This document shows, in pieces, positions 25,662 to 34,592 of a stretch of 52,225 nt of DNA (its first letter is position 1; every line of letters begins with the position of its first letter). The notes below the pieces were generated by a model, which made no database searches, was not told the DNA's origin, and saw nothing but the letters and a program-made list of their open reading frames with translations. This DNA comes from Nitrospirota bacterium (GTDB lineage Bacteria; Nitrospirota; Nitrospiria; SBBL01; JAADHI01). The translations under genes and the position numbers were made by a program. The stretch spans positions 1 through 52,225 of the forward strand of contig JAJDBT010000013.1 in assembly GCA_029261215.1 (NCBI GenBank), given 5' to 3'.

Positions 25662-26840
25662 ATGAATCCGGTATCTGAAAACCCTCTGTACGGGGGCAAA
25701 ACGCTTCGCGTGGTTGTCGGCATGAGCGGGGGCGTCGATTCGGCGGTCACGGCGGCATTACTTAAAGAGGCCGGGCACGAGGTCATCGGCGTGACCCTGA
25801 CCCTATGGGAAGATGAAAATGAGGAGGAAAAACGCTGGCAGGACAGGTCCTGTTGCAAGGTCGGCCTGGCGCGTCACGTAGCCAAAGAACTGTCTATTCC
25901 CCATCATTCAATCAACATTCAGGAAACCTTTCAAAAAGAAGTCATTGATGATTTTTGCGACACCTACCTGCTGGGCCAAACGCCCAACCCTTGTGTCCGC
26001 TGCAATGAGCGGGTCAAATTCGGCCAACTCCTGAACATGGCACAAAAATTCGACGCAGACTATCTCGCCACAGGACACTACAGTCGAATTATCCACAGAC
26101 CGGAACAAGGGCGATATGCACTGTTGAAGGGAAAAGATCTTAATAAAGATCAGAGCTATTTTTTGTACCGCCTCAGCCAGAAACAACTGTCTTCGACTCT
26201 TTTCCCTCTGGGAGAAATGAGCAAAGAGGCCGTTTATCAAAAAGCAGCGGACTTAGATCTCCCTTATGAAGAAATTTTGGAAAGCCAGGAAGTGTGTTTC
26301 GTCACCCAAAAAGACTATCGCTCTTTTCTGACTGAAAACCGTCCGGAGGCCGCCGTCCCGGGAGAATTTGTTTCCACTTCCGGCGAGGTACTCGGCCAGC
26401 ACCAAGGGCTTGCTTTTTACACCGTCGGTCAACGACGGGGGTTGAACATTGCCCTCGGAGAGCGGGCCTACGTCACACGCCTTGAACCGGAGCACAACCG
26501 GGTGATCATCGGGTCAAAAGACGATCTACTTCAAGAAGGGTGTATTGCGGCCGATATGGTTTGGGGAGGCTTTGGCTCACCGACCGACCCGATCACTGTT
26601 GAAGCCAGAATCCGGCACCGTGCCAAAACAGAACCTGCAACGCTCTTTGTGATTAAAACCGGACCAGAAAAAGGGAAGGTGAAAATCTCTTTTCATCAGG
26701 CGGTAGCAGGCATTTCGCCAGGGCAAGCCATTGTTTTTTACCAAAACGATGAAGTCATCGGCGGGGGGACCATCCAGCCCAGCCTGCAAAACAACGCCCC
26801 TAACCCAGCGCTCACAATGTGGACTGGATCAGAGGCTTAA
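25662..26840 (+). CDS. mnmA: tRNA 2-thiouridine(34) synthase MnmA
   Basis: MnmA adenylates and thiolates U34 of tRNAs for Lys, Glu and Gln. The 392-residue protein has the PP-loop GMSGGVDSAV, the first catalytic cysteine in NPCVRCNERVKFG, the second in SQEVCFV, and the tRNA-binding region DQSYFLYRL. An insert carrying SCCKVGLARHVA follows the PP-loop domain, as in many MnmA proteins outside enterobacteria. The ATG immediately follows the bactofilin stop codon. Length is normal. Confidence 0.95.
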   Translation: MNPVSENPLYGGKTLRVVVGMSGGVDSAVTAALLKEAGHEVIGVTLTLWEDENEEEKRWQDRSCCKVGLARHVAKELSIPHHSINIQETFQKEVIDDFCDTYLLGQTPNPCVRCNERVKFGQLLNMAQKFDADYLATGHYSRIIHRPEQGRYALLKGKDLNKDQSYFLYRLSQKQLSSTLFPLGEMSKEAVYQKAADLDLPYEEILESQEVCFVTQKDYRSFLTENRPEAAVPGEFVSTSGEVLGQHQGLAFYTVGQRRGLNIALGERAYVTRLEPEHNRVIIGSKDDLLQEGCIAADMVWGGFGSPTDPITVEARIRHRAKTEPATLFVIKTGPEKGKVKISFHQAVAGISPGQAIVFYQNDEVIGGGTIQPSLQNNAPNPALTMWTGSEA

Positions 26841-26865
26841 AATCACGGACAATCAGGGAACGGGT

Positions 26866-27306
26866 TTATTTTACGGCCTGAACCATTGCTTTTCGTTTTG
26901 GCTCTTCTGACAAAATAGGTGTGATGACGGAGACTTTGTCCTCTCCTGATTTTCCCATTCTCGAACTCCCGTTAAACTGAGCCCCTTCTTCAATAACCAA
27001 CGCAGGGGTGATAATTTCGCAATTCACAACCGAAGTGCTTAAGAGTTCAACTTTTTTATGTGCAACAATCTTTCCCGTGACCTGACCACCGATAATAATG
27101 GTTCCACCTTCAATTTCGGAAAAAATCTGGGCGCCTTCCCCTAAAATCAGAGAGCCTTTCACTTTTATTTTTCCATCGACCTTTCCATCCAGTCTGCCAG
27201 AACCCTCAAAGCTGATATCGCCTTTCAGTTCAACGCCTTTTCCCATGAAAATAATGAGTTCGTTGGATTCTTTTACACTGGTCTCTTCCCGCCCAAATGC
27301 CATCAT
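26866..27306 (-). CDS. Bactofilin 2
   Basis: The 146-residue product is a second bactofilin: KGDISFEGSGRLDGKVDGKI, LILGEGAQIFSEIEGGTIII and VNCEIITPALVIEEGAQFNG form the beta-helix, with tails of about 25 residues at either end. It differs clearly in sequence from the parB-linked bactofilin, so it is not a recent duplicate. It faces mnmA convergently with 25 bp between the stops. RBS AGGAGG precedes the start; MMAF and MAF starts are both possible. Confidence 0.92.
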   Translation of the reverse strand: MMAFGREETSVKESNELIIFMGKGVELKGDISFEGSGRLDGKVDGKIKVKGSLILGEGAQIFSEIEGGTIIIGGQVTGKIVAHKKVELLSTSVVNCEIITPALVIEEGAQFNGSSRMGKSGEDKVSVITPILSEEPKRKAMVQAVK

Positions 27307-27451
27307 TTCTCCTCCTATTTTTTATAAAAACGTAATAATGATAACCGTACAATGAAGCTTTAAATCTGTCAAGGAAATGACGCTCTAAATAAGAATAAAT
27401 CCTTATTATGGATACTCAAAATATTACTTTTATATAAAAATAGAAGAAATA

Positions 27452-28135
27452 TTACATAAGACTAAATGAGAAATCTGCACTAAAACCGTTTGAAAGCGCG
27501 GTATTTTTTGAGAAACAGTGCTGTAATTGCTCAAATATTTGTGGAGGAGGGGCTGTCACTTCAAAAATCTTTGGAATAGGTTGCCCCTTGGAACGATACC
27601 CAATGATAAGGCCTTCTTTTTGGATACCCTTTAAAGCCTGCATAAAAAGCCCTGTGCCTTTTGAAGCGCCTAAAAAATAGGGTTCGGAAGCCACTTCAAT
27701 TTTTTCCAATTCTCCCAGAGTAGAGACCGTACTCGTTTCAATCCAGGCATTCGAGAGTGCAATCGGAACCGTGTCGGAAAGGTCAACTTTATTAATCTGA
27801 TCCGCGGAAATTTTGATCATTGTAATGGCATTCCTGGCGCTGGCGGAAGGATGTTCCTTTACAGTAGATAAACGCAGGGTAATCAAAATCCTCTGTCGGC
27901 TCACGCCAGTCAATTGAAGATGGCAGATTTTTTTTGACTCTGTCTGATCGGATGCCGCCACTTCCCAATCATAAAATCTCAGGGTTTCGATTTCGACTTC
28001 GGGTTCCGGCCCATGATTTTCATCCGCAAATACCACATCGCAGGCCACTAAAAAACAAAGTGTGGCACTAATCCGCAGAATAAATCGAAAAATACTGTTT
28101 TGAATACCTTGATTCAGGGATTTCAACATGGCCAT
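27452..28135 (-). CDS. Exported protein of unknown function (weak resemblance to IalB-type proteins)
   Basis: The 227-residue product has a basic N-terminus and a hydrophobic segment (FILRISATLCFLVACDVVFA) ending near an AxA-like cleavage site. The mature part begins with EIETLRFYDWEVAASDQ and contains KKICHLQL, a pattern loosely like the W-x-V and Cys positions of invasion-associated locus B proteins. The family match is tentative. It diverges from the JAMM-like gene across a 153-bp gap containing a 9-bp dyad. Confidence 0.55.
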   Translation of the reverse strand: MAMLKSLNQGIQNSIFRFILRISATLCFLVACDVVFADENHGPEPEVEIETLRFYDWEVAASDQTESKKICHLQLTGVSRQRILITLRLSTVKEHPSASARNAITMIKISADQINKVDLSDTVPIALSNAWIETSTVSTLGELEKIEVASEPYFLGASKGTGLFMQALKGIQKEGLIIGYRSKGQPIPKIFEVTAPPPQIFEQLQHCFSKNTALSNGFSADFSFSLM

Positions 28136-28157
28136 ACTCCTTAAAGGGCATTATTCC

Positions 28158-28180
28158 GCTTTACTTACACAAAGTAAAGC
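28158..28180. promoter_or_regulatory. 9-bp dyad in the divergent promoter region
   Basis: GCTTTACTT (28158-28166) and AAGTAAAGC (28172-28180) are perfect inverted arms around ACACA. The site lies between two divergent genes of unknown role and is a candidate operator for either or both; no regulator is encoded nearby. Confidence 0.35.
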
Positions 28181-28288
28181 CTGGGCCAATCAGGATTTGA
28201 GAACCCCCCTCTTTCGAGGGTGTTGACCCTGATTTAAACGATAGACTACAATCGGCCTTTATTTTACACAATAAAAAAGGATTATTTT

Positions 28289-29242
28289 ATGAATGAAAAA
28301 AGCCTCTCTTTTTTTGAAGAGGATGACCGCAGAAGCGCAACCGGATTTAATCGCTTGCGAAGATTTCTGAATAATTACTGGCTGATCCCCCTGATCGTTT
28401 GTTACCTGCAACTTGCCACACAGGCGATTTATCCAGGCGACTCGCCTTTAGAGCGGCTCTCAAAAGGGAATCGGGCCTTTTTCCAGGGCATCCCCATTGC
28501 CTACCAGATCGTGACGTATGAATTCCCATTCGCATTTTTGGGCCACCTTTACGAACTGGGCGTACAGGGATCCTACAAAAACGACTTGTTTCAAATCCCG
28601 CATGAAGACATCAAAGATGCCTTGAATGACTCACAAATCCAGCAAAATCTATATGACCGACTCCTTGCGTCCAGAGCGCACCGCGAGAGTGAAGTGGGCG
28701 GCTTGCTTGCCATTTCATATCAACAGAATGAACCGACACTCCACCTTTATGAAATCCCCTCTCTAAACGAAGTGTATCTCAATAAACTCCTTGAGGCGCA
28801 AGCTTCGCCTCAAGGCTTTATTGCGCTGATCAACTCAGAACCCATTATTGAAATTTTTGAGGGGGTCGGGATTCACCCGCAATGGGTCAAAAGTACAAGT
28901 AATCTCATCAATAACAATCGTATTTCAGAAAAGGTTCGACAAACCACCATTAAAAACTTTATCGAAATGTACGAAGCGCTGTCAGAATCGCGCTATATTC
29001 TTTCTCCCTATCAATTCAAGGCCGGTATCGGTAAAATGCCATTGGAAGAGCGTTTTGTGGGCATCTTCCATTTTCACAACGGCATGAACGAAGCCCCTTC
29101 CGCCACAGACATCCAACAAAGCCTGAGAAACAGGCAAATTGTGTTTACATTTTCAAACTCGGGCTGGACCCTGTATGACATCGACAAACAAAACCTCGAA
29201 AAAATTGACATTAATATTGACAACACTGTACCGCTCCAATAG
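28289..29242 (+). CDS. Membrane-anchored protein with a JAMM/MPN-type metalloprotease signature
   Basis: I do not know this 317-residue protein as a named family. An N-terminal cytosolic stretch (about 30 residues) precedes one hydrophobic helix (WLIPLIVCYLQLA, about 31-43) and a second apolar stretch near 79-86. Residues 133-141 read ESEVGGLLA, like the E-x-x-G-x-L start of JAB domains. Residues 261-274 read HFHNGMNEAPSATD, which fits H-x-H-x7-S-x2-D, the JAMM zinc motif, exactly. The spacing between Glu135 and the HxH is longer than usual and implies an insert of some 60 residues. A zinc peptidase or isopeptidase is plausible. RBS is weak. Confidence 0.6.
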   Translation: MNEKSLSFFEEDDRRSATGFNRLRRFLNNYWLIPLIVCYLQLATQAIYPGDSPLERLSKGNRAFFQGIPIAYQIVTYEFPFAFLGHLYELGVQGSYKNDLFQIPHEDIKDALNDSQIQQNLYDRLLASRAHRESEVGGLLAISYQQNEPTLHLYEIPSLNEVYLNKLLEAQASPQGFIALINSEPIIEIFEGVGIHPQWVKSTSNLINNNRISEKVRQTTIKNFIEMYEALSESRYILSPYQFKAGIGKMPLEERFVGIFHFHNGMNEAPSATDIQQSLRNRQIVFTFSNSGWTLYDIDKQNLEKIDINIDNTVPLQ

Positions 29243-29307
29243 AATAACCTGCGTTAAATTGCACGTTTTTTCAAAAAGATAAGATCACCTAAAGGGGAGC
29301 GTTCCAA

Positions 29308-29760
29308 ATGAAAGTCATATTAAAAACGGATGTTGAACTGTTGGGTCACATGGGAGACCTTGTTGAAGTGAAACCTGGGTATGCACGGAATTTTCTCCTC
29401 CCCCAAAATTTCGCTGCGCTGGCCACGACAAAAAATGTCAAGTTGCTTGAGCATGAAAAACGCGTCATTGCTGCGCGTGTAAAAAAAATACGGCACTCCG
29501 CAGAAGAAGTCGCACAAAAGATTGCATCCCTTTCTATTTCAATTCCCGCACAAGTGGGTGAAGAAGGCAAACTCTTTGGGTCGATTTCTTCCAAAGATAT
29601 CGCAGATGCGATGCTGGAGGCCGGAGTAGAGGTAGACAAAAGAAAAATTCTGCTTGATAAACCAATCAAAGAGATCGGAATATTCCAGGTTTCAATCAAG
29701 GTTCATCACGGTGTGACCACATCGGTTAAGGTCGAAGTTGTGCCAAAAGTAGAAGAGTAG
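29308..29760 (+). CDS. rplI: 50S ribosomal protein L9
   Basis: L9 binds 23S rRNA near the L1 stalk. The 150-residue product has the conserved N-terminal RNA-binding domain (VILKTDVELLGHMGDLVEVKPGYARNFLLP), the long connecting helix, and the C-terminal domain with GKLFGSISSKDIADA. RBS AAAGGGGAG precedes the ATG. The usual partners rpsF and rpsR are not in the window. The gene stands at the head of a translation-related block. Confidence 0.97.
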   Translation: MKVILKTDVELLGHMGDLVEVKPGYARNFLLPQNFAALATTKNVKLLEHEKRVIAARVKKIRHSAEEVAQKIASLSISIPAQVGEEGKLFGSISSKDIADAMLEAGVEVDKRKILLDKPIKEIGIFQVSIKVHHGVTTSVKVEVVPKVEE

Positions 29761-29907
29761 AGGGTACGCTTCTCGGCCCATTTCTTGATCTGCAAACATA
29801 TTTAAATTCCCAAACTGAGCGAAATAGATGAGACGACCCCTCTTCAGGTCACGTAATTCAAACTTTTCGAATTCTACAGAACTTCTTCAAATGAGCGGGT
29901 TCTGTTC

Positions 29908-30846
29908 ATGAAAAGACTCCAGCTTTTCTCCGGCAACTCAAATCCCGGACTCGCCAAGGCAATCTGCGACTACATCGGTCTTTCCCTCGGGCGTGCCACG
30001 GTCTCTACCTTTAGCGACAGTGAAATCTACGTTAAAATCGAAGAAAATGTCCGCGGCAACGATGTCTTTGTCATCCAATCCATGTCTGATCCGGTCAATA
30101 CCCACATCATGGAGCTTCTGATTTTAATTGATGCCCTGAAACGGGCTTCCGCCAGAGAAATTACCGCCGTCATTCCTTATTATGGTTATGCACGTCAGGA
30201 TCGAAAAGACCAGCCGCGCGTTCCCATTACAGCAAAACTGGTGGCCGACCTCATTGGTTCAGTCGGAGCACACCGGGTTTTAACCATTGATCTACATACG
30301 GGTCAAATTCAAGGTTTTTTTAATATCCCCGTAGATCACCTTTACGCCAGCCCTGTTTTGCTGACCTACTTTAAGAAAAAGAAATTTGATGATCTCGTCA
30401 TCGTCTCCCCAGACGCTGGAGGTGTTGAGCGGGCGCGGGCCTTCGCAAAAAAAATGCAAGTCGGCCTGGCTATTATCGACAAACGACGAGAGGGCCCCAA
30501 TCAAACCAAAATTATGAATATTATTGGGGAAGTCCAAAATCACGACATCCTCATTTTGGATGATATGATCGATACCGCCGGAACCATTGCTCAGGCGGCC
30601 GCTGCGATCAAAGCAAAAGGGGCCAAACGTATTTTTGCGGGTTGTACGCATTCTGTTTTTTCAGGGCCGGCCATTAAGCGCTTAAATGAATCCCCTATTG
30701 ACGAAATCGTCGTCACCGATACCGTGCCTCTAAAAGAAAAAGATCTTGCATGTAAAAAAATTACGGTTTTATCGGTCGCTTCGCTCTTGGGTGAAGCGAT
30801 CAAACGCATTAACGAAGAATCATCGGTCAGCTCGCTTTTCGATTAA
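29908..30846 (+). CDS. prs: Ribose-phosphate pyrophosphokinase
   Basis: Prs makes PRPP from ribose 5-phosphate and ATP for nucleotide, histidine and tryptophan synthesis. The 312-residue product has all standard motifs: FSDSEIYVKI, the ATP-binding PYYGYARQDRK, the flexible-loop region, the DLHTGQIQGFF metal site, VSPDAGGVERAR, and the PRPP-binding DDMIDTAGT. It is followed by rplY and pth, a very common order in bacteria. Confidence 0.97.
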   Translation: MKRLQLFSGNSNPGLAKAICDYIGLSLGRATVSTFSDSEIYVKIEENVRGNDVFVIQSMSDPVNTHIMELLILIDALKRASAREITAVIPYYGYARQDRKDQPRVPITAKLVADLIGSVGAHRVLTIDLHTGQIQGFFNIPVDHLYASPVLLTYFKKKKFDDLVIVSPDAGGVERARAFAKKMQVGLAIIDKRREGPNQTKIMNIIGEVQNHDILILDDMIDTAGTIAQAAAAIKAKGAKRIFAGCTHSVFSGPAIKRLNESPIDEIVVTDTVPLKEKDLACKKITVLSVASLLGEAIKRINEESSVSSLFD

Positions 30847-30884
30847 GCGGCGGCAAATAACGCATATTTCAAAGGAGAAGTCCC

Positions 30885-31544
30885 ATGCAAAAGATAGAAA
30901 TTCAAGGGGAATATCGGAAAAATACAGGAAAAGGCGTTTCACGGCAGCTTCGTTTCGCCGGACAAATTCCCGCCATCCTCTATAGTAAAGGGGCATCAAC
31001 CCCTCTGGTACTCTACCCAAAACAAATTCAAAAAATTCTCCATTCCGAAGCGGGAGAAAATGCACTCATCACCCTTAAAATGTCTGGAAACGAAGAACAT
31101 ATTGCGATCCTGCGCGATTATCAGAAAGACCCCTTAAACGGCGATATCCTGCATGCCGACCTTTTTGAAATTTCCATGAATGAAGCGATTCAAGTAAAGG
31201 TGCTTGTTGAAATCATCGGAAGCACTCCCCTCGCGGTAAAATCAGGAGAAGGGGTATTGAGGATACTCCTCCGAGAGATCGAGATTAAATGTCTTCCAAC
31301 AAAAATTCCAGACCATATTCAAGTCGATGCCTCCGGGCTCCAAGCCGGAGACACAATCCACATTGAGGATCTCTCCCTCGGGGACGATATCGAAATCCTG
31401 GATCACCCTTCTCAGGCCATTGTTTCGGTCGTTTCAAACCTCTCCGATGAAGCACTGGAAGCATTGCTGACCTCAACAACGGAAGAAGGCGAACCTGCGG
31501 AAGCTGATGCTGAAACTGAAGAGGAAGCGAAAACTGAAGAATAA
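30885..31544 (+). CDS. rplY: 50S ribosomal protein L25/general stress protein Ctc
   Basis: L25 binds 5S rRNA. The 219-residue product is the long Ctc form: an N-terminal L25 domain (KNTGKGVSRQLRFAGQIPAILYS), then the TL5 C-terminal beta domain (IKCLPTKIPDHIQVDASGL). An acidic tail of about 25 residues closes the protein. RBS AAAGGAG precedes the ATG. Position between prs and pth is conserved in many phyla. Confidence 0.95.
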   Translation: MQKIEIQGEYRKNTGKGVSRQLRFAGQIPAILYSKGASTPLVLYPKQIQKILHSEAGENALITLKMSGNEEHIAILRDYQKDPLNGDILHADLFEISMNEAIQVKVLVEIIGSTPLAVKSGEGVLRILLREIEIKCLPTKIPDHIQVDASGLQAGDTIHIEDLSLGDDIEILDHPSQAIVSVVSNLSDEALEALLTSTTEEGEPAEADAETEEEAKTEE

Positions 31545-31600
31545 GCGTCGCTGCGGACTCTTCAGCAATCCTTGCAAAATGCCCCTCTAGGAGAAAGACC

Positions 31601-32173
31601 ATGAAACTTGTGGTGGGGCTTGGCAACCCCGGCCCGCAATATGAAGAAACAAAACACAATGTCGGGTTTTGGGTACTTGATGCCTTTGCACAGCAGCAGC
31701 GGCTTGCTTTTTCTGGAAAAAAAGGAGATGCGCTAAGCAGCCGTGGAGTTTGGCGCAGCCCTGAAGGCGGGGTTGATTTTATGCTGGTTAAGCCGCAGAC
31801 TTTCATGAACCGTTCAGGTCGTTCTGTCCGCGTACTCCTCGACTACTACAAAATCCCGCTTTCTGGATTGATTCTCATTTATGACGACCTGGATCTCGAT
31901 GTTGGACGGATTAGGATAAAAAAACAGGGCAGTCCGGGCGGACATCGCGGGGTTGCTTCTGTCATTCAGGAAGTCGGGTCAAATGCATTTATTCGTCTTA
32001 AAATCGGGATTGGCAAAGACCCGCGTATCGACGCAGCCGACTACGTGCTTTCTCCCTTTCGTCAGGCAGACAAAGAGAAAATTTCTGAAGCCGTCGATCA
32101 AAGTATCCGCCTGCTTCCCCTGCTTCTTGAAGATCAAGTGACTGAAGCCATGAATCGCTTTAACGCCACCTAA
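31601..32173 (+). CDS. pth: Peptidyl-tRNA hydrolase
   Basis: Pth recycles tRNA from prematurely released peptidyl-tRNA. The 190-residue product has the signature GLGNPGPQYEETKHNVGF with the catalytic His, KPQTFMNRSG, the Asp in YDDLDL, and GSPGGHRGVASV. All catalytic residues are present and the length is typical. RBS TAGGAG is 11 bases before the ATG. It sits between rplY and ychF and is probably co-transcribed with them. Confidence 0.97.
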   Translation: MKLVVGLGNPGPQYEETKHNVGFWVLDAFAQQQRLAFSGKKGDALSSRGVWRSPEGGVDFMLVKPQTFMNRSGRSVRVLLDYYKIPLSGLILIYDDLDLDVGRIRIKKQGSPGGHRGVASVIQEVGSNAFIRLKIGIGKDPRIDAADYVLSPFRQADKEKISEAVDQSIRLLPLLLEDQVTEAMNRFNAT

Positions 32174-32186
32174 AAAGGATAGAACT

Positions 32187-33281
32187 ATGGCCACACAATG
32201 CGGCATTATCGGGCTTCCCAATGTTGGAAAATCCACTATTTTTAACGCCCTCACCCAAGCCGAAGCGGAAACCGCAAACTATCCCTTTTGTACCGTCGAT
32301 CCCAATACCGGCATTGTCGCCGTGCCCGATCCGAGGATCGATTTTCTCACTTCGTTTTACAAACCAAAAAAAACCACCCCCAGCAGCATGGTCTTCGTCG
32401 ATATCGCCGGCCTCGTCGCGGGAGCAAGTCAAGGGGAGGGGCTTGGCAATCAATTTCTGGGTCATATTCGCGAAGTCGATGCACTGGTTCACATCGTGCG
32501 CTGTTTTGACGATCCTGAAATCATCCATGTCAACGGTGAAGTCAACCCTCAAAACGACGTCGAACTGGTCACCACAGAACTCATATTAAAAGATCTCGAC
32601 ACCATCGAAAAAAGACTCTTCAAGTCTCAAAAAAAAGCACGCTCTGGAGATAAAATCGCCGTCATCGAGCAATCACTCTTAACCCGTCTCAAGGAAACCC
32701 TTTCAAATGGCGCCTGCGCCCGTACACTGGAGATCTCCGAAAAAGAAACATCTCTCATGGATGAGCTGGCCTTGCTCACGCGTAAACCTATTCTCTACGT
32801 CGGCAACGTCCCGGAAGAAGACATCGAAAAAGGCAATGCCTATTCGGAAGCGCTTGTGCAGCTCGCGGCCAAAGAAGGTGCGGAATGCCTCATCATCAGC
32901 GGTAAAATCGAAAGTGAAATCGCCGCCCTGCCCCCTGAAGAAGGCCTCCTCTTTTTAGAAGAACTTGGCTTGAAAGAAACCGGCCTCGCGCGTCTCATCC
33001 GCGCGTCTTACAAAATGCTCGGCCTGATCACCTTTTTCACCGTCGGCGAAGACGAAGTGAAAGGCTGGACCCTCCACGAGGGAACCCCGGCCGTCGAAGC
33101 CGCCGGAAAAATCCATTCCGATATCGCACGTGGTTTTATCCGTGCCGAAGTCTTTCATTACGAGGATCTCGTTACACAAGGCAGCGCGCAGGCCATCAAA
33201 GAAAAAGGCCTGCTCCGCTTGGAAGGCAAGCAGTACATCGTAAAAGACGGCGACTGCATGTATTTCCGCTTCAACGTGTAA
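32187..33281 (+). CDS. ychF: Redox-regulated ATPase YchF (OLA1-type)
   Basis: YchF is an Obg-family P-loop protein that prefers ATP to GTP, binds ribosomes and modulates stress responses. The 364-residue product has GLPNVGKSTIFNAL, PFCTVDPNTG (switch I), DIAGLV (switch II), a coiled-coil insert (about 130-200), and the C-terminal TGS domain (ITFFTVGEDEVKGWTL). The N-terminal motif order and length are typical. It ends the rplY-pth-ychF run. Confidence 0.96.
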   Translation: MATQCGIIGLPNVGKSTIFNALTQAEAETANYPFCTVDPNTGIVAVPDPRIDFLTSFYKPKKTTPSSMVFVDIAGLVAGASQGEGLGNQFLGHIREVDALVHIVRCFDDPEIIHVNGEVNPQNDVELVTTELILKDLDTIEKRLFKSQKKARSGDKIAVIEQSLLTRLKETLSNGACARTLEISEKETSLMDELALLTRKPILYVGNVPEEDIEKGNAYSEALVQLAAKEGAECLIISGKIESEIAALPPEEGLLFLEELGLKETGLARLIRASYKMLGLITFFTVGEDEVKGWTLHEGTPAVEAAGKIHSDIARGFIRAEVFHYEDLVTQGSAQAIKEKGLLRLEGKQYIVKDGDCMYFRFNV

Positions 33282-33634
33282 AGGGTCTCAGGGGTTCGGA
33301 AACCCCATGACGTCAATTCATTTCAAGCTAAGACGGCCTTACTGAGTACCACACATACTTATCCATCGACAGATTCCTTCCCGTAACACTCACATGACAA
33401 TTTGCTTCAACCACTGAATGTCTCTGCTCGCATTGAATAACCCTCAAAATCAGCCAAGCGTGAAGAATCTCAGATGGCTCTGATCGTTCTCACAGATTCA
33501 ACATTGATCAAATCATTAAGAAAAGACTGGCTAATACGCCTCATAATTGCTTGTTTTTGATGAATCTGATTGACTCGCCCACGACCTTGTGTCAAAACCA
33601 GTCTCATTTAAATCAACAAGGCAGATAAAACCGC
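33282..33634. other. Intergenic region with no gene seen
   Basis: These 353 bp separate ychF and glsA. A 6-bp hairpin, GGGGTT/AACCCC (33291-33306), lies 9 bp after the ychF stop and may help end transcription, though no U-run follows. I see no convincing promoter hexamers, tRNA or ORF in the rest. Confidence 0.35.
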
Positions 33635-34555
33635 ATGACACAGAATTATCAGGACATACTGGAAGACATTTATCACGAGACAAGGCCTTTGCTCGGTCAG
33701 GGGCGCGTAGCCGATTATATTCCGGCCCTGGCACAGGTGGATCATTCAAAATACGGGATTGCGATTGAAACTTTGGAAGGAAAATCATATCAGGTGGGTG
33801 ATGCAAACATCCCGTTTTCAATTCAAAGTATTTCAAAGGTTTTTCTTTTATCGATGGTCATTCGCGTACTGGGCAAAAAACTCTGGTCCCGCGTGGGCCG
33901 CGAAGCTTCGGGCACGGCGTTTAATTCCCTCGTTCAACTGGAGACGGAGCATGGCATTCCGCGCAATCCTCTGATCAATGCCGGAGCACTGGTGGTCAGC
34001 GATTGCCTCTGTACCTTTTCGCCTCAGCCCTTGCGTCATCTGCTCGAATTTGTTCGGGAACTTTCCAGCAACCCGCAGATTCAATATGACAGCCTCATCG
34101 CAAACTCTGAACGCAAGTTTGGACACCGCAATGCCGCCCTTGTCCACTTTATGAAAAGTTTCGGGAACATTAAAAACGATGTGGATGAGGTTTTAAATAT
34201 TTATTTTCATCAATGTGCCCTCATGATGAGCTGTGTGGACCTGGCCCGTGCTTTTCTGTTTTTGGCCAATGAAGGGATACACCCTCATACTCAGGAAGCC
34301 TTGCTGACCCCCAGTCAATCCAAACGGGTGAATGCGGTGATGCAGAGTTGCGGGTTTTACGACGAATCCGGCGAGTTTGCCTTCACTGTCGGATTACCGG
34401 GAAAAAGCGGCGTGGGTGGCGGCATCGTGGCGGTTGTGCCCAAGCGCCTGTCCATCTGTGTCTGGTCGCCCGAACTCAATGCAAAGGGCAATTCACTGGT
34501 CGGGATGAAGGCCCTGGAATTATTCACGACGAAGACAGGTATTTCCATTTTTTAG
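33635..34555 (+). CDS. glsA: Glutaminase A
   Basis: GlsA hydrolyses glutamine to glutamate and ammonia. The 306-residue product belongs to the serine-dependent beta-lactamase-like glutaminases: SIQSISKVFLL holds the catalytic Ser-x-x-Lys, followed by NPLINAGAL and a C-terminal GKSGVGGGIVAVVP motif. No signal peptide is visible, so it is cytosolic. It precedes the GNAT-HDAC fusion gene by 37 bp on the same strand; co-transcription is possible. Confidence 0.95.
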   Translation: MTQNYQDILEDIYHETRPLLGQGRVADYIPALAQVDHSKYGIAIETLEGKSYQVGDANIPFSIQSISKVFLLSMVIRVLGKKLWSRVGREASGTAFNSLVQLETEHGIPRNPLINAGALVVSDCLCTFSPQPLRHLLEFVRELSSNPQIQYDSLIANSERKFGHRNAALVHFMKSFGNIKNDVDEVLNIYFHQCALMMSCVDLARAFLFLANEGIHPHTQEALLTPSQSKRVNAVMQSCGFYDESGEFAFTVGLPGKSGVGGGIVAVVPKRLSICVWSPELNAKGNSLVGMKALELFTTKTGISIF

Positions 34556-34592
34556 GCTGAATTGTCATTAAGATTAGAGAGCACAAAAAAAG

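Noticed and set aside
29761-29907. Gap between rplI and prs checked for a tRNA or regulatory RNA.
   Set aside because: No cloverleaf, T-loop motif or stable hairpin is visible.
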